Positions 9,342 to 18,725 of a DNA stretch of 64,000 nucleotides are shown one piece after another; the stretch's first letter is position 1, and every line of letters starts with the position of its first letter. The DNA is taken from assembly GCA_963739995.1 (NCBI GenBank), contig CAVUCH010000022.1:183725-247724 (forward strand), given 5' to 3'. Under the pieces are notes generated by a model. It was not told the DNA's origin and did not search any database. It worked only from the letters and a program-made list of their open reading frames with translations. The position numbers and the translations under genes were made by a program. The DNA comes from CAVUCH01 sp963739995 (lineage in GTDB: Bacteria; Acidobacteriota; Vicinamibacteria; Vicinamibacterales; JAENWD01).

Positions 9342-9509
9342 GCTAGTGTCCCGGCCGCGTGATTCGCGACATAACTCCCGGGCGGGACATCCCGGCTGGC
9401 TGCGTTGCTCATCACTCACTTATGCCCAATAAGCTCGCTCTTCGCGCCTTGCCAGCCGGGCGCCGCGCTCCGGGATTTACGCCACGAATCACGCGGCCGG
9501 GACACTAGC
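9342..9509. mobile_element. 168-bp MITE-like element with 25-bp perfect terminal inverted repeats
   Basis: Bases 9342-9366 and 9485-9509 are perfect inverted copies over 25 bp, beginning GCTAGTGTCCCGGCCGCG and including a palindromic CTAG near each outer end. A second inverted pair, CCCGGCTGGC at 9391-9400 and GCCAGCCGGG at 9451-9460, lies inside. The interior has no coding capacity. Size, terminal repeats and lack of genes fit a non-autonomous miniature transposable element or a large REP-like repeat. No transposase with matching ends is seen in this window. It sits between tRNA-Leu and the methyltransferase gene. Confidence 0.6.
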
Positions 9510-9657
9510 ATACCCCGCGGGTGCGCCCGCCAATCCGCGTGGATGGTGCTGTGGGCGCCATCCCGTGCTCCCAACGGTGCCCCCCGGGAGGGCTGCTGGA
9601 GTGGCGTGACGCGTGATCGCGTGCGTCATGACGGTCAACGGGCGGAAGGCTGGAGGC

Positions 9658-10338
9658 TACTGCCGCGCAAACACAAGGAAGTACCTGGTACGGCAGGAAG
9701 GTGTGCTCCCGCGCAAGACGGAAACCGTGGCGTTGCATCTGCGCTATGAGATCCGTGCGGGCGATCTTCATCGAGACGGGCGGTCCCACGGGGAGGTCGC
9801 GCTTGTGAAAATCGATCATCACGATCTGTCCGTCGGGCCGCAGCGCCTTCTTCAACTTTTCGAGGTAGCCCGCCTGGTCATCGACGTGATGCCAGACGTC
9901 GCAGAAGAACACCCGATCGACAGAGGCGTCGGGCAGGCCTGGATCCGCTGCAGCCGCGAGGAGCGGCTCCACATTCGTCAGCTGCGCGGTCTTGGCCTGT
10001 GCCTCGAGGTGCGCGAGCATGTCCTTGCTGACGTCGACCGCGAACACGCGACCGCCGGCACCCACGCGGCGCGCGAATCGCAGCGCAAAATAGCCCGACC
10101 CGGCGCCGATATCGGCCACGCGCTCGCCGTCGCGGAGCGCGAGCGCGTCCAGAACCTCCTGCGGCTTCTGCCAGGCGTCGCGCGCCGGGTCCTCGAGCGC
10201 GGCAATATAGGCGGCGGAGTCGCGGTGGAACCGGTGCGCCTCGTGACCGCTCGGGGCGGTCTGCGGCGTGGCCGGCGGCGGCAGGAACACGAGCAGCGCG
10301 AACAACCAAATCGGCGTCGTTCTCACAGTCTGTCGCAT
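9658..10338 (-). CDS. Secreted class I SAM methyltransferase, frameshifted near the end
   Basis: The start MRQTVRTTPIW leads a signal peptide (LFALLVFLPPPATPQ). The methyltransferase core shows VADIGAGSGYFALRFA (motif I), VFAVDVSKDML and FFCDVWHHVDD, then LKKALRPDGQIVMIDF. The frame as given runs past the natural end. Deleting one base at about 9685-9686 gives the usual C-terminus LPYQYFLVFARQ and a stop at 9658-9660. The corrected protein is about 226 residues. A signal peptide on a SAM-dependent enzyme is odd but common in acidobacterial annotations of this family. Substrate unknown; divergently oriented to the cytochrome gene. Confidence 0.75.
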
Positions 10339-10531
10339 GTCTCGTGAGTGTACGACAAGCGGTCCCGCCGGTCGCGCCCGCGGCTGGACGGCTCCCCTCG
10401 GCGCCCGCGAAAAGGCCGAGCATCGCCGCCGTTTAGTGCTATTCTCCACGCGCAGCCGACACACGACGCTGGTCTGGCCGTTCGATCGCGGCGCCACCCT
10501 GGTGCGGGATCCGGACGGGGAAAAGGGCTGG

Positions 10532-11650
10532 ATGAACCCGAGTTTCTGGATCCGCGCCGCAGTCCGCGCGCGCGCATCCGCGCGCGCATCGCTGTACGCG
10601 GCCGTCCCGGCACTCGTCCTGGTTCTGACGCTCCCGATCATCACCCGTGGGCAATCGCCGCCCGGCTGGCCGCCCCCGACGCTCCGGGAGACGGGCCTGT
10701 ACACGGACTGGGCCACTAAGACGGTGGCAGCCGGCAATCTTCCATTCAGTCCCCAGTACCCGCTCTGGTCGGACGGTGCGGCGAAATCGCGCTGGCTGCG
10801 CATCCCCAAGGGCCGCTTCATCGACGGCTCCGACCCGGACGTCTGGAAGTTCCCCGTCGGGACGAAGCTCTGGAAGGAGTTCACATTCGGCACGCGCGCC
10901 GAAACGCGGTTCATGGAGCACACGCGCGCAGGGTGGCAGTTTGCCACCTACGTCTGGAACGAGGACGAGAGCGAGGCGGTGCTGGCCCCGGAGGGCGGGA
11001 TCAAGCAGAGCGTGCCAATTCGGGACGGCATCCGTCACGCCATCCCGTCACGCGTCGACTGCCGCGTATGTCACGAAGCCGGACCCGTACGTGTGCTGGG
11101 CGTCACGGCGCTGCAGCTGTCGCCAGAACGCGATCCGTCTGCGCCGCACGCCGAGCCGCTCCCCCCGGGAGCGCTCGATCTCAAAATGCTGGCCGCGCGC
11201 GGTCTCGTGCGCGGCTTGCCGGCACGGGTCACCGCCACACCCCCGCGCATCGTGGCCGCTACGCCCACCGGGCGCGCCGCGCTCGGTTACCTTCACGGCA
11301 ACTGCGGCGGCTGCCACACGGGTGCCGGCGAACTGCGCTCGCTGGCCTTCGCCCTCAACTACACGCTGAACCGCGCCGACGGTGACGCGGCTCCCGCGCT
11401 TCTGACCTCCCTGGGGCAGCCGAGCCGCTTCAAGGTGCCCACGGCCGCAGACGCCGTTGAGCGGGTCTGCGCGGGCCAACCGGAGAAGAGTGTGCTCGTG
11501 GCGCGTATGGCGTCACGTCACCCGCTGGTGCAGATGCCGCCGCTGGGCACGCGGCTGGTCGACGAAGAGGCGGTCAGCCTGATCAGGCGCTGGATTGCCG
11601 AGGATCTGAGTTCGCCCGAGACGGCTCGGGTATCGGAGCAGGGACGATGA
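10532..11650 (+). CDS. Diheme c-type cytochrome, SO2930 family
   Basis: A periplasmic protein of 372 residues with an N-terminal signal segment (VPALVLVLTLPIITRGQ). Characteristic family features are LRETGLYTD, FSPQYPLWSDGAAKSRWL, PVGTKLWKEFTFG and two heme sites, CRVCH and CGGCH. These proteins carry two covalent hemes and probably act in periplasmic electron transfer; the partner is unknown. The start is the ATG at 10532 within a frame that is open further upstream. The stop overlaps the ATG of the next cytochrome gene (ATGATGA), so the two are almost certainly cotranscribed and translationally coupled. Confidence 0.8.
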   Translation: MNPSFWIRAAVRARASARASLYAAVPALVLVLTLPIITRGQSPPGWPPPTLRETGLYTDWATKTVAAGNLPFSPQYPLWSDGAAKSRWLRIPKGRFIDGSDPDVWKFPVGTKLWKEFTFGTRAETRFMEHTRAGWQFATYVWNEDESEAVLAPEGGIKQSVPIRDGIRHAIPSRVDCRVCHEAGPVRVLGVTALQLSPERDPSAPHAEPLPPGALDLKMLAARGLVRGLPARVTATPPRIVAATPTGRAALGYLHGNCGGCHTGAGELRSLAFALNYTLNRADGDAAPALLTSLGQPSRFKVPTAADAVERVCAGQPEKSVLVARMASRHPLVQMPPLGTRLVDEEAVSLIRRWIAEDLSSPETARVSEQGR

Positions 11651-12312
11651 TGACGAGGAGGACGATGATGGGACAGTCGGTGCGACGGCTTCTGGCGGTG
11701 ACCGCATCAGCAGGGTTGATGGTAGTGGCGGGGGCGGCCGCGCAGACGGCAACGCAAGGCGCCGGCTCGCCGGCTGCGGGCGGTGCGAGTACCGCACCGG
11801 AAGCCGGTGCCGCCAAGGCCGCCACGGGTGGCAAGAGCAGCGGATCGGTGGCTCGCGGCACGTACCTCGTGAACGCCATGGGCTGCCATGACTGCCACAC
11901 ACCCGCGAAGATGGGTCCGAACGGGCCTGAGCCCGACATGTCACTCGCTCTCGGGGGGCATCCCGTCAGTCTCACCCTCCCGCCGCCGCCGGCTCCCGTC
12001 GGTCGGTGGGTTGGCTCGGTGACGGACACCTTTACAGCGTGGGCCGGTCCCTGGGGCGTCAGCTACTCCGCCAACCTGACCCCGGACAAGACCACCGGAC
12101 TCGGCGAGTGGACAGAACAGCAGTTCGTCGACACCATCCGCACGGGCCGTCGCCAGGGTCGCGGCCGCGAGATCCTGCCCCCGATGCCCTGGCCCGCATT
12201 CAAGAACCTCAACGATGGCGATCTGAAAGCCATATTCGCCTACTTGCGCACCGTAAAGCCGATCCAGAACAAGGTGCCCGACCCGGTCCTCGCCGCGGCA
12301 CCCGCCCAGTAG
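11647..12312 (+). CDS. c-type cytochrome
   Basis: A secreted monoheme cytochrome of 221 residues. It has a signal peptide (VRRLLAVTASAGLMVVAGAAAQ), an Ala/Gly-rich linker, the heme motif CHDCH, and a cytochrome-c-like C-terminal helix region (WTEQQFVDTIRTGRR, DGDLKAIFAYLRTVKPI). The sequence MPWPAFKNL supplies the likely distal Met region. It overlaps the upstream diheme cytochrome gene by four bases and is probably its electron-transfer partner. The exact role is not inferable from the sequence. Confidence 0.8.
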   Translation: MMTRRTMMGQSVRRLLAVTASAGLMVVAGAAAQTATQGAGSPAAGGASTAPEAGAAKAATGGKSSGSVARGTYLVNAMGCHDCHTPAKMGPNGPEPDMSLALGGHPVSLTLPPPPAPVGRWVGSVTDTFTAWAGPWGVSYSANLTPDKTTGLGEWTEQQFVDTIRTGRRQGRGREILPPMPWPAFKNLNDGDLKAIFAYLRTVKPIQNKVPDPVLAAAPAQ

Positions 12313-12407
12313 GAACGGCTCGCGGGAGCACCGCGCCGGACTGCCGCGCACGACGTGTGCGGACCATGTTCCGTGCCTGCCGGCCGAAAGACGTGTGGAG
12401 AATTGGG

Positions 12408-12953
12408 ATGCGAGCGATCGTCGAGGGCGTCTGCGTGCTCGTCGTGCTGGTGACGGCTGACGCAGGCTTGCGGGCGGAGGTGAAGGCGAGCGCGCCCGAC
12501 AGCCTGACCGTAAGTCATGCCGTCACCCTGCGTGCGACACCAGCGGCGGTCTACGGTGCGCTGGGAAAAGTGGGGCAGTGGTGGGCCGACCAGCACACCT
12601 GGTCGGGCGCCGCGCGGAACCTGAGCATGGAACTGCGCGCGGGCGGATGTTTCTGCGAGGCGTGGAGCGCTGGCACCGTGGAGCATGGTCACATCGTTCT
12701 CGCGCAGACGAACGAGGTGCTCCGGCTGAACGCCGCCCTCGGTCCGCTGCAGGAGCTGGCGGTGTCCGGCGTGTTGACGTTCAAGCTGACCGCTGTTGTC
12801 GCAACCGGCGGAACTCAGCTCGACGTGATCTATCGCGTCAGCGGTGACGCGACCCACGAGCTCGACAAGATCGCGCCCATCGTCGACACCGTGATCGGGG
12901 AGCAGGTCGCCAGGTTCGCCAGGTTCGCGGAAACGGGCAGAGCCGCTCCGTGA
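12408..12953 (+). CDS. SRPBCC (START-like) domain protein, exported
   Basis: A protein of 181 residues: signal peptide (VEGVCVLVVLVTADAGLRA) followed by an SRPBCC/polyketide-cyclase-like fold (SHAVTLRATPAAVYGALG, VGQWWADQHTWSG, CFCEAWSAGTVEHGHI, TFKLTAVVATGGTQLDVIY). Such domains bind small hydrophobic ligands; the ligand is not known. The ATG at 12408 is preceded by GGAG (12397-12400). It follows the cytochrome gene by about 95 bp on the same strand and may be part of the same unit. Confidence 0.75.
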   Translation: MRAIVEGVCVLVVLVTADAGLRAEVKASAPDSLTVSHAVTLRATPAAVYGALGKVGQWWADQHTWSGAARNLSMELRAGGCFCEAWSAGTVEHGHIVLAQTNEVLRLNAALGPLQELAVSGVLTFKLTAVVATGGTQLDVIYRVSGDATHELDKIAPIVDTVIGEQVARFARFAETGRAAP

Positions 12954-12966
12954 ACACGCCAGGCCT

Positions 12967-13431
12967 TCAGCCGCCGCGCTTCGACTTCGTCCGCGCGTGC
13001 CGCGCCTCGGCTTCCTCCACCGAATGCGAGGCGGTGAGCTTCTCGTCCTTCTTGGCCATCCCGGCCAGTTTCGCATAGAACCGGTGGAGCGCCAGCAGTT
13101 CGTCCTCGCTCAAATCCTCGACGTCGATCAACCGGTTGCTCGCCCCTTCGACGGCCGCGACGAGCTCGTTCAGCTTCAGCTGAATCGCCATCGAATCCTT
13201 GTTCTGCGCTCGCTGGATGAGGAACACCATGAGGAAGGTGACAATCGTCGTGCCGGTGTTGATCACCAACTGCCACGTGTCGGAGTATCCGAACAGCGGG
13301 CCGGTGACAACCCACCCGAGGATCACCAGGCAGGCGAGCGCAAAGGCTGCGGTACTGCCCGTCCAGTGCGTGATGACCGTGGACATGCGCTCGAGAAATG
13401 GAGCAGACCGTGGGCGCCGGGATCGCGGCAT
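12967..13431 (-). CDS. Low-affinity iron permease family protein
   Basis: A 154-residue inner-membrane protein with two helices (AAFALACLVILGWVVTG and TWQLVINTGTTIVTFLMVFL) and the signature TGPLFGYSDTWQ plus FLIQRAQNKD, followed by a cytoplasmic helical tail (LDxLDVEDLSEDELL-like) that is basic at its end. This matches the family annotated as low-affinity iron permease (PF04120). The biochemical function in bacteria is poorly established. It is convergent with the SRPBCC gene and precedes the GH140 gene on the same strand in the chromosome order, but 44 bp separate them. Confidence 0.8.
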   Translation of the reverse strand: MPRSRRPRSAPFLERMSTVITHWTGSTAAFALACLVILGWVVTGPLFGYSDTWQLVINTGTTIVTFLMVFLIQRAQNKDSMAIQLKLNELVAAVEGASNRLIDVEDLSEDELLALHRFYAKLAGMAKKDEKLTASHSVEEAEARHARTKSKRGG

Positions 13432-13475
13432 TCATCCTCCACCATGGCGGGCGCGCAACGGCTCCGCCGTCCGGG

Positions 13476-14912
13476 TTAACGTCCCTGCACGGTGCCCGGC
13501 GCCGGGTAGTTCCTGCTCGCATCGTCCAGCACCAGCACCCAGTCCTGCATCTCGCCCGCGTCCGGCGGGTTGAACACGCGCTCGCCGGTGTTGGCGAAGC
13601 TGCCGATCCGCGTGGCGCGCCCGTCGCGCGGGTTGAACCACCACGCGGTGACCTGCGAGCCGGTAATGGCGTCCATCCGCACGGTGAACGGCCGGCCCAC
13701 CGGTGCGTACACCATCGCATAGCTCCCGTCGCGATCGCGCGTGGCGGAGAAGTGGTAGCGCCCGGCGCCCGGCATGCTGGTCGGCACCGGCCCGGTGATG
13801 ATGACCGTGTCGTCGGGGACGCGCGTGAGGAACGGACGTGACTCGAGGAGTGCGCGTCCGTGCTGCATCTGGACGGCGCCCGGCTGATCGATCGCGTCGG
13901 TCCAGGGTAACAGCGGGTTGTTGACTGGCTCGCGGGCGGCCGTCCACATCTGCCACACGGAGTGATGCCCATACGTGTGGCCCATGGCTCCGGTGAACAG
14001 GTCCCAGTACAGCGGCCGGCGCACGTCTGCGGCGATCGAGTGACCATACTTCTTTGCTTCGAATGACACGGGGTGATCTTCGTAGATGGGCTCGCCGTCG
14101 AGTACCGGCTTCACCGGTGTTCGGTCGTAGTCGACGCGTGTCTGATCGTAGCGTCCGGTGTACTCGGCACCGTGCCCGTTCTGCCGCATGTTGACGTCGA
14201 GCCAGTCCGATTCATGGAAGTACTGCGCCGACCCGGTGCCGCCCATCGGGTGAAACGTGATCAGGTGCGCGCCGCCGTCGCCCTTGCGCAGGCCGCGCGC
14301 CAAGGCCTCCACGATGGCGCGGTGCGCATCGCTCTCGACGGGCCGATCACCGCCGACGATCCAGATCACTCCGGCGCGCCGGTAGCGCTTCCCGAGCCAC
14401 TCGCCGTACGCCGCGGCATTGGCCGGTGTGAAGATCTCCGGACCGAGGCCCCACTTCTTGTTCCATTTGTCGCCCCATGTCGGCAGGAACCCGACATAGA
14501 GGCCCAGTGCATTCGCCTTCGCGACGACCCAGTCGACGTGCGCGAAGTAGGCTTCGTTGGGCTGCGTCGGGTCATCGTTCCGGAGCGGCAGTTCGCCGTA
14601 CGCGTTCGGCACGTGCAGTCCGTCCATCTCGGCGAGCGCCACCGCCTGGACGACGGTGAAGCGCTGCTCGGCTCGCTTCCGGAGGTAGCGCTCAGCCTCT
14701 TCGCGGCTGGCCCGATGGAACAGTTCCCACACGGTGTCGCCAAGCCAGAAGAACGGGGCGCCTGTGGCGGTCACGAGGAACCTGCGGTTCTCGGACACCC
14801 GCAGCTGCGGCAGGTCGTCGGCCGCGCGGGTAGAGGCGGATACGCCTATGCTCATCGCCAGAATCAGGAGGCCGAAGGGCCGCCGGGCGCGTGTGAGGGG
14901 GGTGTTCATCAT
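13476..14912 (-). CDS. GH140-type glycoside hydrolase (DUF4038 plus collagen-binding-like domain)
   Basis: An exported protein of 478 residues. After the signal peptide (FGLLILAMSIGVSASTRA) a short beta segment (LRVSENRRFLVTATGAPFF) leads into the TIM barrel WLGDTVWELFHRASREEAE with VVQAVALAEMDGLH, IWIVGGDRP and VKPVLDGEPIYEDH, which fits DUF4038/GH140. The C-terminal 90 residues (YAMVYAPVGRPFTVRMD, WFNPRDGRA, DWVLVLDD) form the putative collagen-binding domain usual in the family. Characterised GH140 enzymes release apiose-type residues from plant pectin, so a plant-polymer role is likely. Start ATG at 14912 (or the adjacent ATG at 14909). Confidence 0.85.
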   Translation of the reverse strand: MMNTPLTRARRPFGLLILAMSIGVSASTRAADDLPQLRVSENRRFLVTATGAPFFWLGDTVWELFHRASREEAERYLRKRAEQRFTVVQAVALAEMDGLHVPNAYGELPLRNDDPTQPNEAYFAHVDWVVAKANALGLYVGFLPTWGDKWNKKWGLGPEIFTPANAAAYGEWLGKRYRRAGVIWIVGGDRPVESDAHRAIVEALARGLRKGDGGAHLITFHPMGGTGSAQYFHESDWLDVNMRQNGHGAEYTGRYDQTRVDYDRTPVKPVLDGEPIYEDHPVSFEAKKYGHSIAADVRRPLYWDLFTGAMGHTYGHHSVWQMWTAAREPVNNPLLPWTDAIDQPGAVQMQHGRALLESRPFLTRVPDDTVIITGPVPTSMPGAGRYHFSATRDRDGSYAMVYAPVGRPFTVRMDAITGSQVTAWWFNPRDGRATRIGSFANTGERVFNPPDAGEMQDWVLVLDDASRNYPAPGTVQGR

Positions 14913-15037
14913 GCAGCGTGCACTGATATGGATGAGAGATGCCAACGGGCCGCCCAGATTCTAAGCGATTGGCTGCGCGGTACGGGTTTCCTATGGCAGG
15001 CTGGCACATGGCGTGAACAGAGGCGGGCGATCCGCGG

Positions 15038-15811
15038 ATGATGGCGATCCATTCCACGTGCTGCACTCTCGTCTCACGACGACGCTTCTTCGCGATGGCC
15101 GGCGGCGCAGGGCTCGCGGGGTGTGCGACGTCCCCTCCGAGTCCGCCTGCGACTGATCCCGGACGCATGATGGCCAGACCGCGTCAGCAGACTGCACCCA
15201 TCGGCCCCGGTGAGCACCGTCTCGATCTCGATCGCGGCCGCGACGGGGTGTTGTATGTCCCGCGCAACCTTCCAGCCGGGCTCCCCGTGCCGCTGATCGT
15301 CATGCTCCACGGTGCCGGCGGAACCGCTGGGGCGATGCGTTTCACGTTTGCACTGGCCGACGAGTTCGGCGTGCCAGTGCTGGCTCCGGACTCGCGCGAA
15401 CGCACCTGGGACGCCATCCTCGGAGGGTTCGGCGCCGATGTCGAGTTCATCAACTCGGCCCTGCAGTACACGTTCGAGCGCATTGCTGTCGATCCGGCGC
15501 GGATCGGCATCGGTGGATTTTCGGACGGCGCATCCTACGCGTTGACGCTGGGGGTGGCGAACGGCGATCTGTTCACGCATATCATCGCCTTTTCGCCGGG
15601 ATTCATCGCCCGAGCGGTGCCACACGGCAAGCCGCGGATCTTCATTTCGCACGGGACCGGGGACGGCGTGCTGCCCGTCGGTCGGACCAGCCGCACGATC
15701 GTTCCCGATCTCGAGCGCCGCGGATACGACGTGAGATACCGCGAGTTCAATGGACCGCACACTGTTCCTCCAGACCTCGCACGCGAGGCGTTTGGCTGGT
15801 TCAAGGGCTGA
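15038..15811 (+). CDS. Alpha/beta hydrolase, Tat-type lipoprotein
   Basis: A predicted esterase of 257 residues. The N-terminus has a twin-arginine-like SRRRFFAMAGG and a lipobox LAGC, so it is probably exported folded and lipid-anchored. The hydrolase domain shows LIVMLHGAGGTAG (oxyanion region), the nucleophile elbow GFSDGAS, the acid in HGTGDGVLP and the histidine in FNGPHTVPP. It resembles the phospholipase/carboxylesterase group. Substrate not known. It is divergent from the GH140 gene and may work on the same plant-derived material. Confidence 0.75.
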   Translation: MMAIHSTCCTLVSRRRFFAMAGGAGLAGCATSPPSPPATDPGRMMARPRQQTAPIGPGEHRLDLDRGRDGVLYVPRNLPAGLPVPLIVMLHGAGGTAGAMRFTFALADEFGVPVLAPDSRERTWDAILGGFGADVEFINSALQYTFERIAVDPARIGIGGFSDGASYALTLGVANGDLFTHIIAFSPGFIARAVPHGKPRIFISHGTGDGVLPVGRTSRTIVPDLERRGYDVRYREFNGPHTVPPDLAREAFGWFKG

Positions 15812-15914
15812 ACCGTACGGGTGCGATGTGCGATGCACGACCCGGCCGCGATGCCCCGCTGCCTGCCGATCGTGGCATCTGCCTTGCTGACCGAAAAGGC
15901 GAACCCGGGATTAC

Positions 15915-18588
15915 ATGCAGATCATCCGCACGCGCACGCTCGAGGGCCCGAACGTCTTCACTCATCGGCCGATCGTGCTGATGACGCTCGACCTCCAGGA
16001 CCTTCATGAGCGCGAGAGCTGCGATCTGCCGGGCTTCGTGGAACGGCTGATCGAACGTCTTCCCGGCCTGGCCGAGCACGTCTGCGGGACGGGCGATGCC
16101 GGCGGCTTCACCGGGCGGCTGCGCGAAGGCACCTATCTGGGCCACGTCGTGGAGCACGTGGCCATCGAGTGGGGCCAGGCGGTCGGCGCTACCGGCAATT
16201 ATGGAAAGACCGTGCGATCGGCCCGCCCTCATTGCTTCGACGTGGCCGTCACGTCGCGCGTGCATGGGGCCACGCGCCATCTGCTGCACGCCGCGGTGGC
16301 TTTCGTCGACGCCATGGTGCGCGGGGAACCCTTCGACACCGTGGCCGTCCTGGCGGCTGCTCAGCGCCTCGTGGACCACACGCGCCTGGGCCCAAGCACG
16401 CAGGCGATCGTGGATGCGGCCGCACGTCGGAACATCCCGTGGAAGCGGCTCGACGATGAGAGCCTGGTGCAGCTCGGATACGGTACGCATCGGCGCCTGA
16501 TCCGATCGACAGTCGGAGATGCGACCAGCGCGATCGCGGTCGAAATCGCCCAGGACAAGGCCGCGACGAAAGTCTTGCTCAGGCGAGCCTTCATCCCGGT
16601 GCCCGAGGGCGAAGTGGTGCAATCCGAGGCGGAGGCACTGGCGGCCTACGACGAGATCGGTCCGCCGGTCGCGATCAAGCCGCTCGACGGCAATCAGGGG
16701 AAAGCGGTCTCAGTGGGCGTGCGCTGTCGCGACGACGTGAGCGCGGCCTTCCAACTCGCGCAGGCACAATCACCCCGCGTCATCGTCGAGCAGATGCTGG
16801 TGGGCAATGACTACCGTGTTCTCGTCGTCGGCGGCCGCGTGGTCGCGGCGAGCCGGCGCGAGCCGCCGATGGTCACCGGCGACGGCACGCGTACCGTGCG
16901 CGAGCTCGTGGCGATTGCGAATCAGGATCCGCGGCGCGGCGAAGGACACGAGAAACCGCTGACCGCCATCCGGCTCGACGACACAGCTCTCGTGCATCTG
17001 CAGACGCAGGGTCTCGATCGCGGACTCGGTGCCCGGGGAGGGTCAGACGGTCTGGCTGCGCGAAAGCGCGAACCTGTCTACCGGTGGCACGGCAGAAGAC
17101 GTCACCGAGGGCGTGCACCCGGATGTGTGCCGCGTGTGCGAGCGTGCCGCCCGCGTCGTAGGCCTCGACATCTGCGGCGTCGACCTGATGACCCCGGACA
17201 TCTCACAGCCGCTTGGCCCCTCGTCAGGGATCGTCGAGCTGAACGCGGGCCCCGGTATCCGCATGCATCACCACCCCAGCGCGGGCACGGCGCGCGATGT
17301 GGGCGGCGCCATTGTCGATCTGCTGTTCCCCGGTCGACACAACGGCCGCATTCCCCTCATTGCCGTCACCGGCACGAACGGCAAGACGACCGTCGCACGG
17401 ATGGTGGCGCACGCGCTGCAGATTGCGAGGCGCCGGGTCGGCCTGACCACGACCGACGGCGTCTGGATCGGCGGTGCGCAGGTGGCGGCCGGCGACATGA
17501 CGGGCCCACAATCTGCGCAGGCGGTCCTTGCGGACCCATCGGTCGACGCGGCCGTCTTCGAGACGGCGCGCGGCGGGATCGTCCGCGGCGGCCTCGGGTA
17601 CGACTGGTCCGACGTCGGCATCATGACCAACATTCAGCTCGATCACATCGGACAGGATGGGATCGAGACGCTCGAGGACCTCGCGCACATCAAGTCGCTG
17701 GTCCTCGAGCGCGTGAGGGAGGGCGGCACGCTGGTGCTGAACGCGGACGATCCGCAAGTGATGCGGCTGATGGATCATCCGCGGGTGCGCAAGCTGCCCC
17801 GCGACGTGCGGCTGTTCTCCGCGTACCCGAATCACGTCAATGTGCGGCGGCACCTGGCTCGCGGCGGAACGGCGTACTTTCCACGTCGCGGCTGGATCGT
17901 CGAGGGGGCCGGGGCGGCGGCGCAGAACCTGGTGGAGATTGCCACCATACCCGCCGTGCTGGGCGGCGCCGCGCAGCACCAGCTCACGAACGCACTCGCC
18001 GCCGTCGCGGCGTGCCGGGCGCAAAGGCTGACGGCCGACGAGCTCGCCCTGTCGCTCCGCACCTTCGACGCCCACGCCCACAATCAGGGACGCGGCAACC
18101 TGTACCACGTCGGGCCCGGGTACGTCCTGATCGATTACGGACACAATCCGGCCGCCTTCGAAGCGGTCGGCCAGATGGGCGCCCGCTGGCCGGGCCGGCG
18201 CGTGACTGCCGTGGTCGGCGTTCCCGGTGACCGCGCGGACTGGGTCATCGCGGAAGCGGCGCGCACTGCCGCGCGAACCTTCGATCGGGTGATTATCCGT
18301 GAGGACGTCGACAGACGCGGACGCAACCAGGGCGAAGTGCCGAGCCTGCTCTGCGCGGCCATCACGTCCCACGCGCCCTCGCGCCTGTGCCAGGTAGTGC
18401 CCAGCGAGAGCGACGCGCTGCGCCTGGCCGTTCAGAGCATGGATCCGAACGAAGTGGTGGTTGTCTTCTACGAGGACCTCGAGGGGGTGCAGCAGACGCT
18501 TGCGGAGCTCGGGGCCGTCCGGGCGCAGACGGTGGAGCCGCTCCGGGTGCGAGAGGACGGCACCCTCGGCACGCTGAGGCGCGCGTGA
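15915..18588 (+). CDS. cphA: Cyanophycin synthetase, frameshifted
   Basis: This enzyme builds cyanophycin (multi-L-arginyl-poly-L-aspartate) with ATP. The N-terminal domain starts MQIIRTRTLEGPNVFTH and continues TYLGHVVEHVAIEWG. The ATP-grasp part has AIKPLDGNQGKAVSVGV and VEQMLVGNDYRVLVVGG, and ends with VELNAGPGIRMHHHPS. The Mur-ligase-like part carries LIAVTGTNGKTTVARMV and VFETARGGIVRGGLGYDW. One extra base at about 17019 breaks the frame; across it the sequence reads TQGLD then ADSVPGEGQTVWLR. The corrected length is about 890 residues, as expected for CphA. Cyanophycinase follows directly. The break is probably a sequence error, since both halves are fully conserved. Confidence 0.9.
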
Positions 18589-18725
18589 TTATGATCGTTA
18601 CCGGTGGCGAGGTCCCCACGCGCCCGTCACGTCTCCCGAAAACGTTCTCCTACGTCCTCATGCGGGACGGAATCTGACGCAGCAGGATCGCTTCCTGCAG
18701 AAGAGCGCACGGAGGATTCCACTGG

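Noticed and set aside
9613..10347. Plus-strand open frame of 244 codons opposite the methyltransferase
   Set aside because: The minus strand has clear methyltransferase motifs and a signal peptide; the plus frame has none.
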